DNA of 64,000 bases from Blautia hominis (GTDB lineage Bacteria > Bacillota > Clostridia > Lachnospirales > Lachnospiraceae), in contig NQOF01000003.1 in NCBI GenBank assembly GCA_002270465.1, positions 806,001 through 870,000 on the forward strand, read 5' to 3'. The number at the start of each line of letters is the position of its first letter. Positions within the stretch are counted from its first letter, which is position 1. Made by a program: the position numbers and the translations under genes. Below the pieces are notes generated by a model. It was not told where the DNA came from and did no database searches. It worked only from the letters and a program-made list of their open reading frames with translations. Below are positions 1 to 8,147 of this stretch, one piece after another.

Positions 1-2618
1 GGTATGTAAATGCCGGGACTGTTGAGTTTCTGGTTGACAGGAAGGGCGGATATTATTTTATTGAAATGAATCCCAGGATTCAGGTAGAGCATACGGTGAC
101 GGAGATGGTCACAGATATTGATATAGTTCGTGCCCAGATTCTCATTGCAGAAGGGAAGACCCTGGCAGCACCGGAAATCGGTATTGAAAAACAGGAGGAT
201 GTAAAGCGTCATGGATATGCGATCCAGTGCCGGGTAACTACGGAGGATCCGCAGAATAATTTTGCACCGGATACGGGTAAAGTGACTGCATACAGGACCG
301 GAGGCGGTTTTGGAGTTCGGCTTGATGGCGGAAATACCTACGCGGGGGCAGAAATCTCACCTTACTATGACAGCCTTCTTGTAAAGGTGACTACCCATGA
401 CAATACCTTTGAGGGAGCCTGCAACAAATCTCTCCGGGCACTCAGCGAGACAAGGGTGCGCGGTGTGAAAACAAACATAGGATTTATTGAAAACATTTTA
501 ATGCATCCCATGTTCCGTACCGGCAGATGTCATACAAAATTTATAGATGAGACACCGGAATTGTTTTCAATCAAAAGTTCCCAGGACAGAGCTACAAAAA
601 TGCTGAAATACATAGGGAATATTGTGGTAAATGACCCCACTGCCGGGAAATACCGCTATGAACCTCCGCGTTTCCCCGGCGTGACAGGAACGAGAAGTGA
701 CGGTGTGAAACAGATATTGGATTCCCAGGGACCTGAAGCGGTAAAACGGTGGGTATTGGAGCAGAAGAAGCTGCTCATCACAGACACGACGATGCGGGAT
801 GCACACCAGTCTCTTCTTGCGACCAGAGTGAGGACCCGTGATATGGTAAAAGGCGCAGAAGGTACTGCAGAGATACTGGCAGATGCTTTTTCACTGGAAA
901 TGTGGGGCGGCGCCACTTTTGATGTGGCCTACCGTTTTTTGAAGGAATCGCCTTGGGAGCGCCTTGACCTGCTCAGGGAAAAGATACCGAATGTTCCGTT
1001 CCAGATGCTGCTCCGGGGCGCTAATGCGGTGGGATATACTAACTATCCGGATAATCTTATACGGGAGTTTGTGAAAGAGGCCGCCAGAAGTGGGATTGAT
1101 GTGTTCCGCGTCTTCGACTCTCTGAACTGGATACCGGGAATGGAAATCGCGCTGGATGAGGTCCTGAATCAAAATAAGATCGCAGAGGCAACACTGTGTT
1201 ACACAGGGGATGTATCTGACCCCAAGGAGGACAAATACACCTTGGGATACTACACAAAGATGGCAAAAGAACTGGAGCACCGCGGCGCCCATATTCTCTG
1301 TATCAAAGATATGTCAGGGCTTCTCAAGCCTTATGCTGCGCATAAACTGGTAAAGGCGCTGAAAGAAGAAACAGGTCTTCCCATACATCTTCACACCCAT
1401 GATACCAGCGGAAACCAGATAGCAGCTTTGCTTATGGCAGCAGAAGCGGGAGTGGACATTGTGGATACGGCCGTATCCAGCATGTCCTCCCTCACCAGTC
1501 AGCCGTCCATGAATTCCCTTGTAGCTGCACTTCAGGGGCAGGAGAGGGATACCGGATTGTCTCTGGAACGTTTGCAGGAACTGACGGATTACTGGAGTGA
1601 TGTGAGAGAGAGATACCGTTCATTTGAAGGGGGAATCAAATACCCGGCAACAGACATTTACCGCTATGAGATCCCCGGAGGTCAGTATACCAACTTAAAG
1701 CCGCAGGTGGAAAGTTTGGGCTTAGGCCATAGGTTTGAGGAAGTAAAAGAGATGTACCGCACAGTCAATGAGATGCTGGGAGGACTGGTGAAAGTAACTC
1801 CATCTTCAAAAATGGTAGGTGATCTGGCAATTTTTATGGTACAAAATGACCTGACACCGAAAAATATTGTGGAACGCGGAGAAAATCTGACATTCCCGGA
1901 CTCAGCAGTCAGCTATTTCAAGGGAATGATGGGACAGCCGCAGTGGGGATTCCCAAAGGAACTGCAGAGAGTGGTTTTGAAGGGGGAGGAACCTATTACA
2001 TGCCGCCCGGGCGAATTGCTTCCGCCTATGGATTTTGAAGCGGCAAAAGAACGGCTGAAACAATTTGTTCCGGAGCCTGACTGGAGAATGGTCATAAGCT
2101 GGTGTTTTTATCCAAAAGTAGTGGAAGACTTTTTGAAGAGCCGCAGGGAATACGGTTATATCACCCGGCTGGGCAGTCATGTGTATTTCCACGGGCTTGC
2201 CGAGGGGGAGACCAATCGGGTGGAGATCGAAGATGGAAAGACACTGGTTATCAAATATCTGGGTAAGAGTGAATTGAATCCGGACGGGACCAGAACGGTA
2301 TTCTTTGAACTGAACGGCATACGGAGAGAAGTGTCTGTACAGGATAAAGGTGCAAAGGTAACTGTGGAATCCATACCCATGGCAGACCCTAATGACTTGA
2401 GTCATGTGGGTGCCTCCATACCTGGTCTTGTGAGTAAGATACTAGTAAAGCCGGGAGAAAAAGTCAAGAGGAATCAGGTCCTGGCAGTGGTAGAGGCTAT
2501 GAAGATGGAGACAAATGTAATTGCCCTCATGGATGGAGAGATGGATGAAATCCTTGTAAAAGAAGGAAAAGAGATTAAAGCTGGGGAACTGCTGATGACA
2601 GTTAAGACAGTAAAATAA
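1..2618 (+). CDS. pyc: Pyruvate carboxylase, 5'-truncated by window edge
   Basis: This is the C-terminal three quarters of a biotin-dependent pyruvate carboxylase (pyruvate + HCO3- + ATP to oxaloacetate), a cytoplasmic anaplerotic enzyme. The frame is open from base 3, and about 870 of the usual ~1,140 residues are visible. First comes the end of the biotin carboxylase domain, with EMNPRIQVEHTVTE encoded from about base 63. Next is the carboxyltransferase TIM barrel, starting near TDTTMRDAHQS at about base 780 and carrying the metal-site motif HLHTHDTSG. The PYC/OADA domain follows, then a C-terminal biotinyl domain with EAMKMET; the biotinylated lysine codon is 2502-2504. The N-terminal ATP-grasp part lies outside the window. 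The single-chain order (BC, CT, BCCP) favours pyruvate carboxylase over a split oxaloacetate decarboxylase. The stop is TAA. Confidence 0.96.
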   Translation, partial: YVNAGTVEFLVDRKGGYYFIEMNPRIQVEHTVTEMVTDIDIVRAQILIAEGKTLAAPEIGIEKQEDVKRHGYAIQCRVTTEDPQNNFAPDTGKVTAYRTGGGFGVRLDGGNTYAGAEISPYYDSLLVKVTTHDNTFEGACNKSLRALSETRVRGVKTNIGFIENILMHPMFRTGRCHTKFIDETPELFSIKSSQDRATKMLKYIGNIVVNDPTAGKYRYEPPRFPGVTGTRSDGVKQILDSQGPEAVKRWVLEQKKLLITDTTMRDAHQSLLATRVRTRDMVKGAEGTAEILADAFSLEMWGGATFDVAYRFLKESPWERLDLLREKIPNVPFQMLLRGANAVGYTNYPDNLIREFVKEAARSGIDVFRVFDSLNWIPGMEIALDEVLNQNKIAEATLCYTGDVSDPKEDKYTLGYYTKMAKELEHRGAHILCIKDMSGLLKPYAAHKLVKALKEETGLPIHLHTHDTSGNQIAALLMAAEAGVDIVDTAVSSMSSLTSQPSMNSLVAALQGQERDTGLSLERLQELTDYWSDVRERYRSFEGGIKYPATDIYRYEIPGGQYTNLKPQVESLGLGHRFEEVKEMYRTVNEMLGGLVKVTPSSKMVGDLAIFMVQNDLTPKNIVERGENLTFPDSAVSYFKGMMGQPQWGFPKELQRVVLKGEEPITCRPGELLPPMDFEAAKERLKQFVPEPDWRMVISWCFYPKVVEDFLKSRREYGYITRLGSHVYFHGLAEGETNRVEIEDGKTLVIKYLGKSELNPDGTRTVFFELNGIRREVSVQDKGAKVTVESIPMADPNDLSHVGASIPGLVSKILVKPGEKVKRNQVLAVVEAMKMETNVIALMDGEMDEILVKEGKEIKAGELLMTVKTVK

Positions 2619-2637
2619 TTGACAGGTAAAAAATAAC

Positions 2638-2771
2638 GTAACGATTCAGTAGGTCTGCGCATTCACTGCGCTGACCGTAAGAAAGTGTACCACGGCCAAG
2701 CAAAAATCCCATCGCCAAAGGCGATTTTGCATGGATTTTTGCCTGTAACTGTGAGGGGACTGAAAAGTTAC
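2638..2771 (+). repeat. Dispersed intergenic repeat, family R1, copy a
   Basis: This structured element begins GTAACGATTCAG and ends CTGAAAAGTTAC, an imperfect terminal inverted repeat. Near its left end is the hairpin GTCTGCGCA-ttcac-TGCGCTGAC. Its middle contains CCCATCGCCAAAGGCGATTT. Related copies lie at 20694-20818, 38631-38760 and, in the opposite orientation, 29158-29297. It has no open reading frame of its own. Confidence 0.7.
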
Positions 2772-2779
2772 AAAATAAC

Positions 2780-2833
2780 TATAAAGGGATAAGTGCTGGT
2801 CTGAAAGGGCGGGAAAGTGCTTATCCCTTTATA
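2780..2833 (+). terminator. Hairpin, possible pyc terminator
   Basis: A perfect 14-bp stem (TATAAAGGGATAAG / CTTATCCCTTTATA) encloses a 26-base loop. The run after the stem is AT-rich rather than a clean T tract, so termination is plausible but not certain. Nothing else is seen between here and the promoter at 2958 apart from a possible NrdR-like sequence around 2890-2905, which was not convincing. Confidence 0.4.
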
Positions 2834-2957
2834 TATAGAAGGAAAAGTATTAGTATGGTAGAATGATTTTATACATTGCAGGTCTTTTTTACTATATTGT
2901 CTCACCTGTATTTTCCCATGTAAGAATAAAATCCAGAATTAAACTGGACTAAAATTG

Positions 2958-2986
2958 TTGAGTATACACTTCCTCTGTGTTACAAT
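2958..2986 (+). promoter_or_regulatory. Promoter for the nrdAB operon
   Basis: The site is TTGAGT, a 17-base spacer, then TACAAT. A TG one base upstream of the -10 gives an extended -10. It lies about 125 bases before the nrdA start and is the best sigma-A type match in the 490-bp gap. Confidence 0.55.
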
Positions 2987-3109
2987 GTCAATGGCCCACA
3001 TATCCGGATGGGATACATAACCGTGTTTGTGACTACCCGGTCATGATCATACAGGTATTAGAAAACAGACACAGTGGGCAGAATAGGGAAGAGGAGGCAG
3101 AAGAAAAAC

Positions 3110-5674
3110 ATGATCATTATGAAAAGAAATGGACAGTCAGAACCCTATGACATACAAAAAATTAAAAATGCGGTATTGCTGGCATTCAAAAGTGTCGGTC
3201 AGCCATATATGAATGAGGAGATTGAAAAAGTCGCAGAGCTGGCAGAGCATAAAATTGAAAAATATTGTATGGATGAGGCGCAAAGCGGACATAAGGAGAC
3301 GTTGGAGTCCTGTCCGCTGCAGGTAGAACAAGTACAGGACATTGTAGAGCGTTCACTCACTGAACTGAATTACTACGAAGTGCTGAAAAGTTTCATATTA
3401 TATAGGAACGAGAGAAGCAGAAGGCGGGAAGCAAGAGGAAAGATCATGGGGTATTTTGAGGAAGCCGGGGAACTGGATATGGTTCTCAAAGATATTCAGA
3501 TCAAATATACAGACCATGTGTATCACCTGGAGCACCTGCTTGCCAAATTTCTCACTTTTTATAGAGAAGGGATCCAGGTGGAGGAACGCCTGGATTTACT
3601 GACAAAGGCTGCAGTGGAACTGACTACCCAGGAAGCACCTCTCTGGGAATTTGCCGCGGGCCGTATTTTACACCTGCAGTTTACCCGCAGATTAGAGCGT
3701 GAACTGGAAAAGTTTCAGATACACAATTTTTATGATAAGATTCATTGCCTGACGAAGATGGGTCTGTATGGCAGCTATATTTTGGAAAATTATTCAAAGG
3801 AAGAGATTCTCCAGTACGAGACATACATGCAGGAGGACAGAAATTATCTGTTCAATTATTCCGGTCTGGAGCTTCTTTTAAACCGATATGTGATCAAAAG
3901 CCGTCAGAATGTTCCCCTGGAAAGCGTGCAGGAGATGTTTCTGGGCATTGCCATGCATCTGGCTATGCCGGAAAAGAAGAACAGGGACAAGTGGGTCCGG
4001 CGTTTCTATGACATGCTCAGCACCTTAAAGGTGACTATGGCAACCCCCACACTGTCAAATGCCAGAAAACCATATCACCAGCTTTCCTCCTGCTTCATAG
4101 ACACAGTGCCGGACAGTCTGGATGGGATTTACCGCAGTATCGACAATTTTGCAAAGGTCAGCAAATTTGGCGGCGGTATGGGGCTGTATTTTGGAAAAGT
4201 GAGGGCTGCAGGCAGTGATATCCGTGGGTTTGAAGGAGCAGCAGGAGGTGTTATCCGCTGGATCAAACTGGCAAATGATACGGCAGTGGCAGTGGACCAG
4301 CTCGGTGTCCGGCAGGGGGCAGTGGCTGTCTATCTGGATGTATGGCACAGAGATCTTCCTGAATTTTTAAGCCTGCGCACAAATAACGGAGATGACAGGA
4401 TGAAAGCCCATGATGTATTTCCGGCGGTCTGTTATCCGGACCTGTTTTGGAAGACAGCGAAAGAAAACATAGAGGGCGACTGGTATCTCATGTGCCCTCA
4501 CGAGATTCTTACCATCAAAGGGTATGCTCTGGAAGATTCCTTCGGTCAGGAGTGGGAGCGGAAATACTGGGAATGTGTGGCTGACAGCAGAATCAAAAAA
4601 CGGGTGATTCCAATTAAGGAACTGATACGTCTGATCATCCGAAGTGCTGCGGAGACAGGAACTCCCTTTACTTTCAACAGGGATATTGTCAATAAAGCCA
4701 ATCCAAACAGTCACAAAGGCATAATATACGGCAGTAATCTCTGCACGGAAATTGCCCAGAATATGAGCCCTATTGAGCAGGTGGAACAGAGGACGGAAGT
4801 TGTGGACAATGAGACTGTGGTTGTAACTGTTACACAACCGGGAGAATTTGTAGTGTGTAATCTGGCGAGTCTTTCACTGGGAAGGATTGATGTGGATAAC
4901 AGACAGGAGATAGAGGAGATCACAAGAAATGCCATGCGTGCCCTGGATAATGTTATTGATCTGAATTTCTTTCCGGTTCCCTATGCCAGAATCAATAATA
5001 TGAAATACCGCCCCGTAGGACTGGGAGTCAGTGGATATCATCATATGCTGGCAAAGAAGGGGATCCTCTGGGAGTCTGAGGAACATTTACAGCTGGTGGA
5101 CCGGATTTTTGAGGACATTAATTTTGCGGCTGTGAGAGCGAGTTGTGAAAATGCGGAGGAAAAGGGAAGTTACACGTATTTTCCGGGAAGTGATTGGGAA
5201 AGTGGTGCTTATTTTGAAAAACGGGCATATGTTTCGGAGCGCTGGCGTTCTCTCAAAAACCAGGTGAAGTTAAAAGGGATGCGCAATGGTTATCTCCTGG
5301 CGGTTGCACCCACAAGCAGCACCAGCATGATCGCAGGAACAACAGCAGGTGTTGACCCGGTAATGAACCGGTATTTTCTGGAGGAGAAAAAGAACGGCCT
5401 TGTGCCCAGGGTGGCTCCTGAGCTTAATACAGACACTTATTGGTATTACAAAAATGCTCATCACATCAATCAGGAATGGTCTGTCCGTGCCTGTGGGATC
5501 CGGCAGCGCCATATTGATCAGGCACAGAGTATGAATCTGTATATTACCAATGACTATACTTTCCGCCAGGTACTTAATTTGTACCTGCTCGCCTGGGAGG
5601 AAGAGGTGAAGACCATATATTATATCCGTTCCAGGAGCCTGGAAGTGGAAGAATGCGAGGTGTGCGCAAGCTGA
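3110..5674 (+). CDS. nrdA: Class I ribonucleoside-diphosphate reductase, alpha subunit
   Basis: This is the large subunit of an aerobic-type (class I) ribonucleotide reductase, which reduces NDPs to dNDPs using a radical supplied by the beta subunit. It has 854 residues. An N-terminal ATP-cone of roughly 100 residues (KRNGQSEPYDIQKIKNAV) is followed by the ten-stranded barrel. Active-site residues are visible: redox cysteines C328 (SSCFIDTVPDS) and C583 (VCNLASLSL), and the radical-site motif NLCTE with N543, C545 and E547. The Tyr-Tyr pair TIYYIRS of the radical path is present, as is a C-terminal redox tail C849-x-x-C852. I chose ATG 3110 over an upstream GTG at 3074 because GAGGAGG (3091-3097) precedes it and the protein then begins MIIMKRNG. 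nrdB overlaps it by one base. Confidence 0.93.
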   Translation: MIIMKRNGQSEPYDIQKIKNAVLLAFKSVGQPYMNEEIEKVAELAEHKIEKYCMDEAQSGHKETLESCPLQVEQVQDIVERSLTELNYYEVLKSFILYRNERSRRREARGKIMGYFEEAGELDMVLKDIQIKYTDHVYHLEHLLAKFLTFYREGIQVEERLDLLTKAAVELTTQEAPLWEFAAGRILHLQFTRRLERELEKFQIHNFYDKIHCLTKMGLYGSYILENYSKEEILQYETYMQEDRNYLFNYSGLELLLNRYVIKSRQNVPLESVQEMFLGIAMHLAMPEKKNRDKWVRRFYDMLSTLKVTMATPTLSNARKPYHQLSSCFIDTVPDSLDGIYRSIDNFAKVSKFGGGMGLYFGKVRAAGSDIRGFEGAAGGVIRWIKLANDTAVAVDQLGVRQGAVAVYLDVWHRDLPEFLSLRTNNGDDRMKAHDVFPAVCYPDLFWKTAKENIEGDWYLMCPHEILTIKGYALEDSFGQEWERKYWECVADSRIKKRVIPIKELIRLIIRSAAETGTPFTFNRDIVNKANPNSHKGIIYGSNLCTEIAQNMSPIEQVEQRTEVVDNETVVVTVTQPGEFVVCNLASLSLGRIDVDNRQEIEEITRNAMRALDNVIDLNFFPVPYARINNMKYRPVGLGVSGYHHMLAKKGILWESEEHLQLVDRIFEDINFAAVRASCENAEEKGSYTYFPGSDWESGAYFEKRAYVSERWRSLKNQVKLKGMRNGYLLAVAPTSSTSMIAGTTAGVDPVMNRYFLEEKKNGLVPRVAPELNTDTYWYYKNAHHINQEWSVRACGIRQRHIDQAQSMNLYITNDYTFRQVLNLYLLAWEEEVKTIYYIRSRSLEVEECEVCAS

Positions 5675-6714
5675 TGGAAATGAAGAAAAAGCCTTTGTTT
5701 AATCCACAGGGTGACTGTGAAATACAGCACCGTAAAATGGTGGGAGGCAATACAACGAATCTCAATGACTTTAATAATATGAAATATACCTGGGTCAGTG
5801 ACTGGTACCGCCAGGCCATGAACAATTTCTGGATTCCGGAGGAGATCAATCTGAATGTGGATGTGAGAGATTACCCCGGACTGTCACAAAAAGAGAGACG
5901 CGCTTATGATAAGATCCTATCCTTCCTTGTCTTTCTGGACAGTATTCAAACGGCCAACCTGCCTGCGGTCAGTGAGTATATTACTGCAAATGAGGTGAAT
6001 CTCTGCCTGTCCATCCAGGCCTTCCAGGAGGCGGTACACAGCCAGAGCTACAGTTATATGTTGGACACTATCTGTGAGCCGCAGAAACGTACGGAAGTTT
6101 TGTACCAGTGGAGAGATGATGAGCATTTGCTGAAAAGAAATACTTTTATCGGCAGCCTGTATAATGATTTCCAACAGAAAAAGGACATGTTTACCTTTAT
6201 GAAGACCATTGTAGCCAATTATGTATTGGAGGGCGTTTATTTTTACAGCGGATTTATGTTTTTTTACAATTTGGGCAGGAACCATAAAATGCCGGGCACT
6301 GCACAGGTCATCCGCTATATCAACCGGGACGAAAATACACATCTCTGGCTGTTCAGAAACATTCTTATGGAATTAAAAAAAGAGGAGCCGGAAATGTTTA
6401 CGGAGGATAAAGTAAAAGTCTACCGGGAGATGATAAAAGAAGGTTGCGAACAGGAGATGACCTGGGGGGCCTATGTGATTGGGGAAGACATTGCGGGTCT
6501 TAACGGAGAAATGGTCAGGGATTATATAAAATATCTGGGTAATCTGAGATGTTTCAGCCTGGGATTTGATGGGATTTATCAGGGCCATGATACAGAACCG
6601 GAGAGCATGCGCTGGGTAGGTCAGTACAGCAATGCGAACCTGATCAAAACCGATTTTTTTGAAGCCAAAAGTACGGCCTATGCAAAGAGCAGCGCGCTGG
6701 TGGATGATCTTTAA
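5674..6714 (+). CDS. nrdB: Class I ribonucleoside-diphosphate reductase, beta subunit
   Basis: This is the small, diiron/tyrosyl-radical subunit that generates the radical used by the alpha subunit encoded just upstream (stop and start overlap as TGATG). It has 346 residues. The ferritin-like ligand set is complete by pattern: D89, E119, H122, E186, E220 and H223. The radical tyrosine position (E-x2-H-x3-Y) is filled by Y126, so this is a Tyr-type R2 and not a Phe/Mn-Fe class Ic protein. The C-terminal tail, rich in acidic and hydrophobic residues (ALVDDL), is the usual alpha-docking peptide. No nrdI or nrdH is adjacent, which weakly favours Ia over Ib. An in-frame ATG at 5653 inside nrdA is a possible alternative start. 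Confidence 0.92.
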   Translation: MEMKKKPLFNPQGDCEIQHRKMVGGNTTNLNDFNNMKYTWVSDWYRQAMNNFWIPEEINLNVDVRDYPGLSQKERRAYDKILSFLVFLDSIQTANLPAVSEYITANEVNLCLSIQAFQEAVHSQSYSYMLDTICEPQKRTEVLYQWRDDEHLLKRNTFIGSLYNDFQQKKDMFTFMKTIVANYVLEGVYFYSGFMFFYNLGRNHKMPGTAQVIRYINRDENTHLWLFRNILMELKKEEPEMFTEDKVKVYREMIKEGCEQEMTWGAYVIGEDIAGLNGEMVRDYIKYLGNLRCFSLGFDGIYQGHDTEPESMRWVGQYSNANLIKTDFFEAKSTAYAKSSALVDDL

Positions 6715-6811
6715 GAAATATCGGTGCTGCCGGTGACAAGTATCAGATTGTGATTCTCAGTCCGATCATAAAAATAGTAGGCTGTGGTTTTTTCTGTCTG
6801 CGGCACAAGTG

Positions 6812-6840
6812 TTGTTTTCGGATTCTTTTTTATGTATAAT
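6812..6840 (+). promoter_or_regulatory. Promoter for the ROK kinase gene
   Basis: TTGTTT, a 17-base spacer and a perfect TATAAT. It lies about 95 bases before the kinase start, in the 221-bp gap after nrdB. Confidence 0.65.
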
Positions 6841-6935
6841 TAACTGTATAGAAAAATGATTAAGGGAACATTTCATGCGGGTAAGTTACAGGGTGCAAAG
6901 GAAAAGCATCGAAAGAGTGCCGGAAAGGACAGTAA

Positions 6936-7913
6936 ATGAGAAAGTATATAATGGGTATGGATCTGGGAGGAACGAATATCAAGACCTCTCTGTTTACAAA
7001 GGATTTCTCCCCGGTGGCTGAACAGAGGACACCTACCATGGTGCATCTGGGGGCAGAAGGGGTTTTGGAACGGATGCAAGAAAATATCAGGGAGCTGCTT
7101 TTAAAGGCAGGAACATCGCTTCGGGAAGTGGAAGTTATGGGAATTGGGGTGCCTGGTCTTCTGGATATAGAGAATGGCATATCCCTGTTTTCGCCAAATT
7201 TTCCAAAATGGGAAAATGTCCCCATTGTCCATTGGTTCAGGAAACGGTTAGGGATTCCGGTGTTCATTGACAATGACGTCCGTGTAAATCTGTATGGGGA
7301 ATGTTTTTTTGGTGCAGGCAAAGGGAAAAAGAATGTTGTGCTTCTGACTTTGGGCACCGGATTGGGGGCAGGAGTCATGATTGATGGGCATATTCTATAT
7401 GGGGCAACCGGCAGTATGGGTGAAATCGGCCATATGAATATGTACAGGGAGGGACGGCCCTGCCGCTGTAAAAGCTCGGGCTGCCTGGGACGGTATGTGT
7501 CAGCGTTGGGACTTTTGCGTACCGTGAAGGAAAAGATAGAGGCAAAAGAGGAGACCATACTTACAGCCTGGACCCATGACCCGGAAGAGATTACAGCTAA
7601 GATGGTATCCAGAGCCTTTGATGCGGGTGATACGCTTGCGAGAGAGGCTATGGAGGAAACAGGGGAAATCCTGGGGTATGGCCTTGTAAATGTGATCAAC
7701 CTATATAACCCGGAGTGTATCATAATTGGTGGCGGCATGTCTGCGGCAGGGGAACGTCTGCTGTCAAAGGCAAGGGAGATTGTGGATACCCATGCATTGG
7801 AGAATTCCAGAAAAGCCTGCACAATTGTAACAGCCCAACTCGGCGACGCATCGGGAATGCTGGGGGCAGCCAAAGCCGCTGCTATTAAAAATAGTGACAG
7901 AACAGAGGTATAA
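6936..7913 (+). CDS. ROK family sugar kinase
   Basis: This 325-residue cytoplasmic ROK (repressor/ORF/kinase) protein probably phosphorylates glucose or a related hexose or amino sugar. The ATP phosphate motif is near the N-terminus (DLGGTNIK). The GIGVPGLLD and TLGTGLGAG segments are present, and the substrate-site GEIGHM precedes a cysteine cluster. That cluster, CRCKSSGCLG, keeps the three cysteines of the ROK zinc motif CxCGxxGCxE. It has Lys for the Gly and Gly for the final Glu, a small departure from consensus. There is no N-terminal HTH, so it is a kinase rather than a NagC/XylR-type repressor. It is a single-gene unit with its own promoter and a strong terminator; no neighbour identifies the sugar. 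The RBS is AAAGGA six bases before ATG. Confidence 0.88.
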   Translation: MRKYIMGMDLGGTNIKTSLFTKDFSPVAEQRTPTMVHLGAEGVLERMQENIRELLLKAGTSLREVEVMGIGVPGLLDIENGISLFSPNFPKWENVPIVHWFRKRLGIPVFIDNDVRVNLYGECFFGAGKGKKNVVLLTLGTGLGAGVMIDGHILYGATGSMGEIGHMNMYREGRPCRCKSSGCLGRYVSALGLLRTVKEKIEAKEETILTAWTHDPEEITAKMVSRAFDAGDTLAREAMEETGEILGYGLVNVINLYNPECIIIGGGMSAAGERLLSKAREIVDTHALENSRKACTIVTAQLGDASGMLGAAKAAAIKNSDRTEV

Positions 7914-7914
7914 T

Positions 7915-7967
7915 ATAAATATCCGGTTCACGCAAAGGAGTAGTCTCTGCATGAACCGGATATTTAT
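7915..7967 (+). terminator. Rho-independent terminator of the ROK gene
   Basis: A perfect 16-bp stem (ATAAATATCCGGTTCA / TGAACCGGATATTTAT) with a 21-base loop is followed by ATTTTTAT. It begins two bases after the ROK stop codon. Confidence 0.85.
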
Positions 7968-7978
7968 ATTTTTATCCT

Positions 7979-8140
7979 AGTGTTCCATCCAGTCAGAAAT
8001 GATACTGCCAGTGCTGAATATTTTGTCAGCCTGCAAGGCGAAGGAAGGAGGCGGAGTGGTCCCTCCGCTGACTGACGACAACGCGGCAGATGGCAAAATA
8101 GGCAGTGCTGGCAGTATTGTTTCTGGCCGGATGGAGCACT
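7979..8140. repeat. Long imperfect inverted repeat (family R3)
   Basis: Two ~47-base arms (7979-8025 and 8094-8140) are near reverse complements. Both contain CCATCC, CAGAAA and ATACTGCCAG, and they run from AGTGTTCCATCC to a final GGATGGAGCACT. The inner 68 bases hold a second small hairpin, CGGAG...CTCCG. The whole element could fold as one cruciform or RNA hairpin and sits between two convergent genes. It may act as a terminator for the MATE gene on the minus strand. No coding capacity is seen. Confidence 0.7.
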
Positions 8141-8147
8141 AGCAAGG

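Noticed and set aside
2885-2910. NrdR box before nrdA
   Set aside because: TACTATATTGTCT resembles half of an NrdR site, but no second correctly spaced box and no full palindrome were found.
6860-7873. Long minus-strand open frame opposite the ROK kinase gene
   Set aside because: It is the antisense shadow of a gene with clear ROK motifs. Its translation is low-complexity Ser/Pro-rich and matches no family I recognise.
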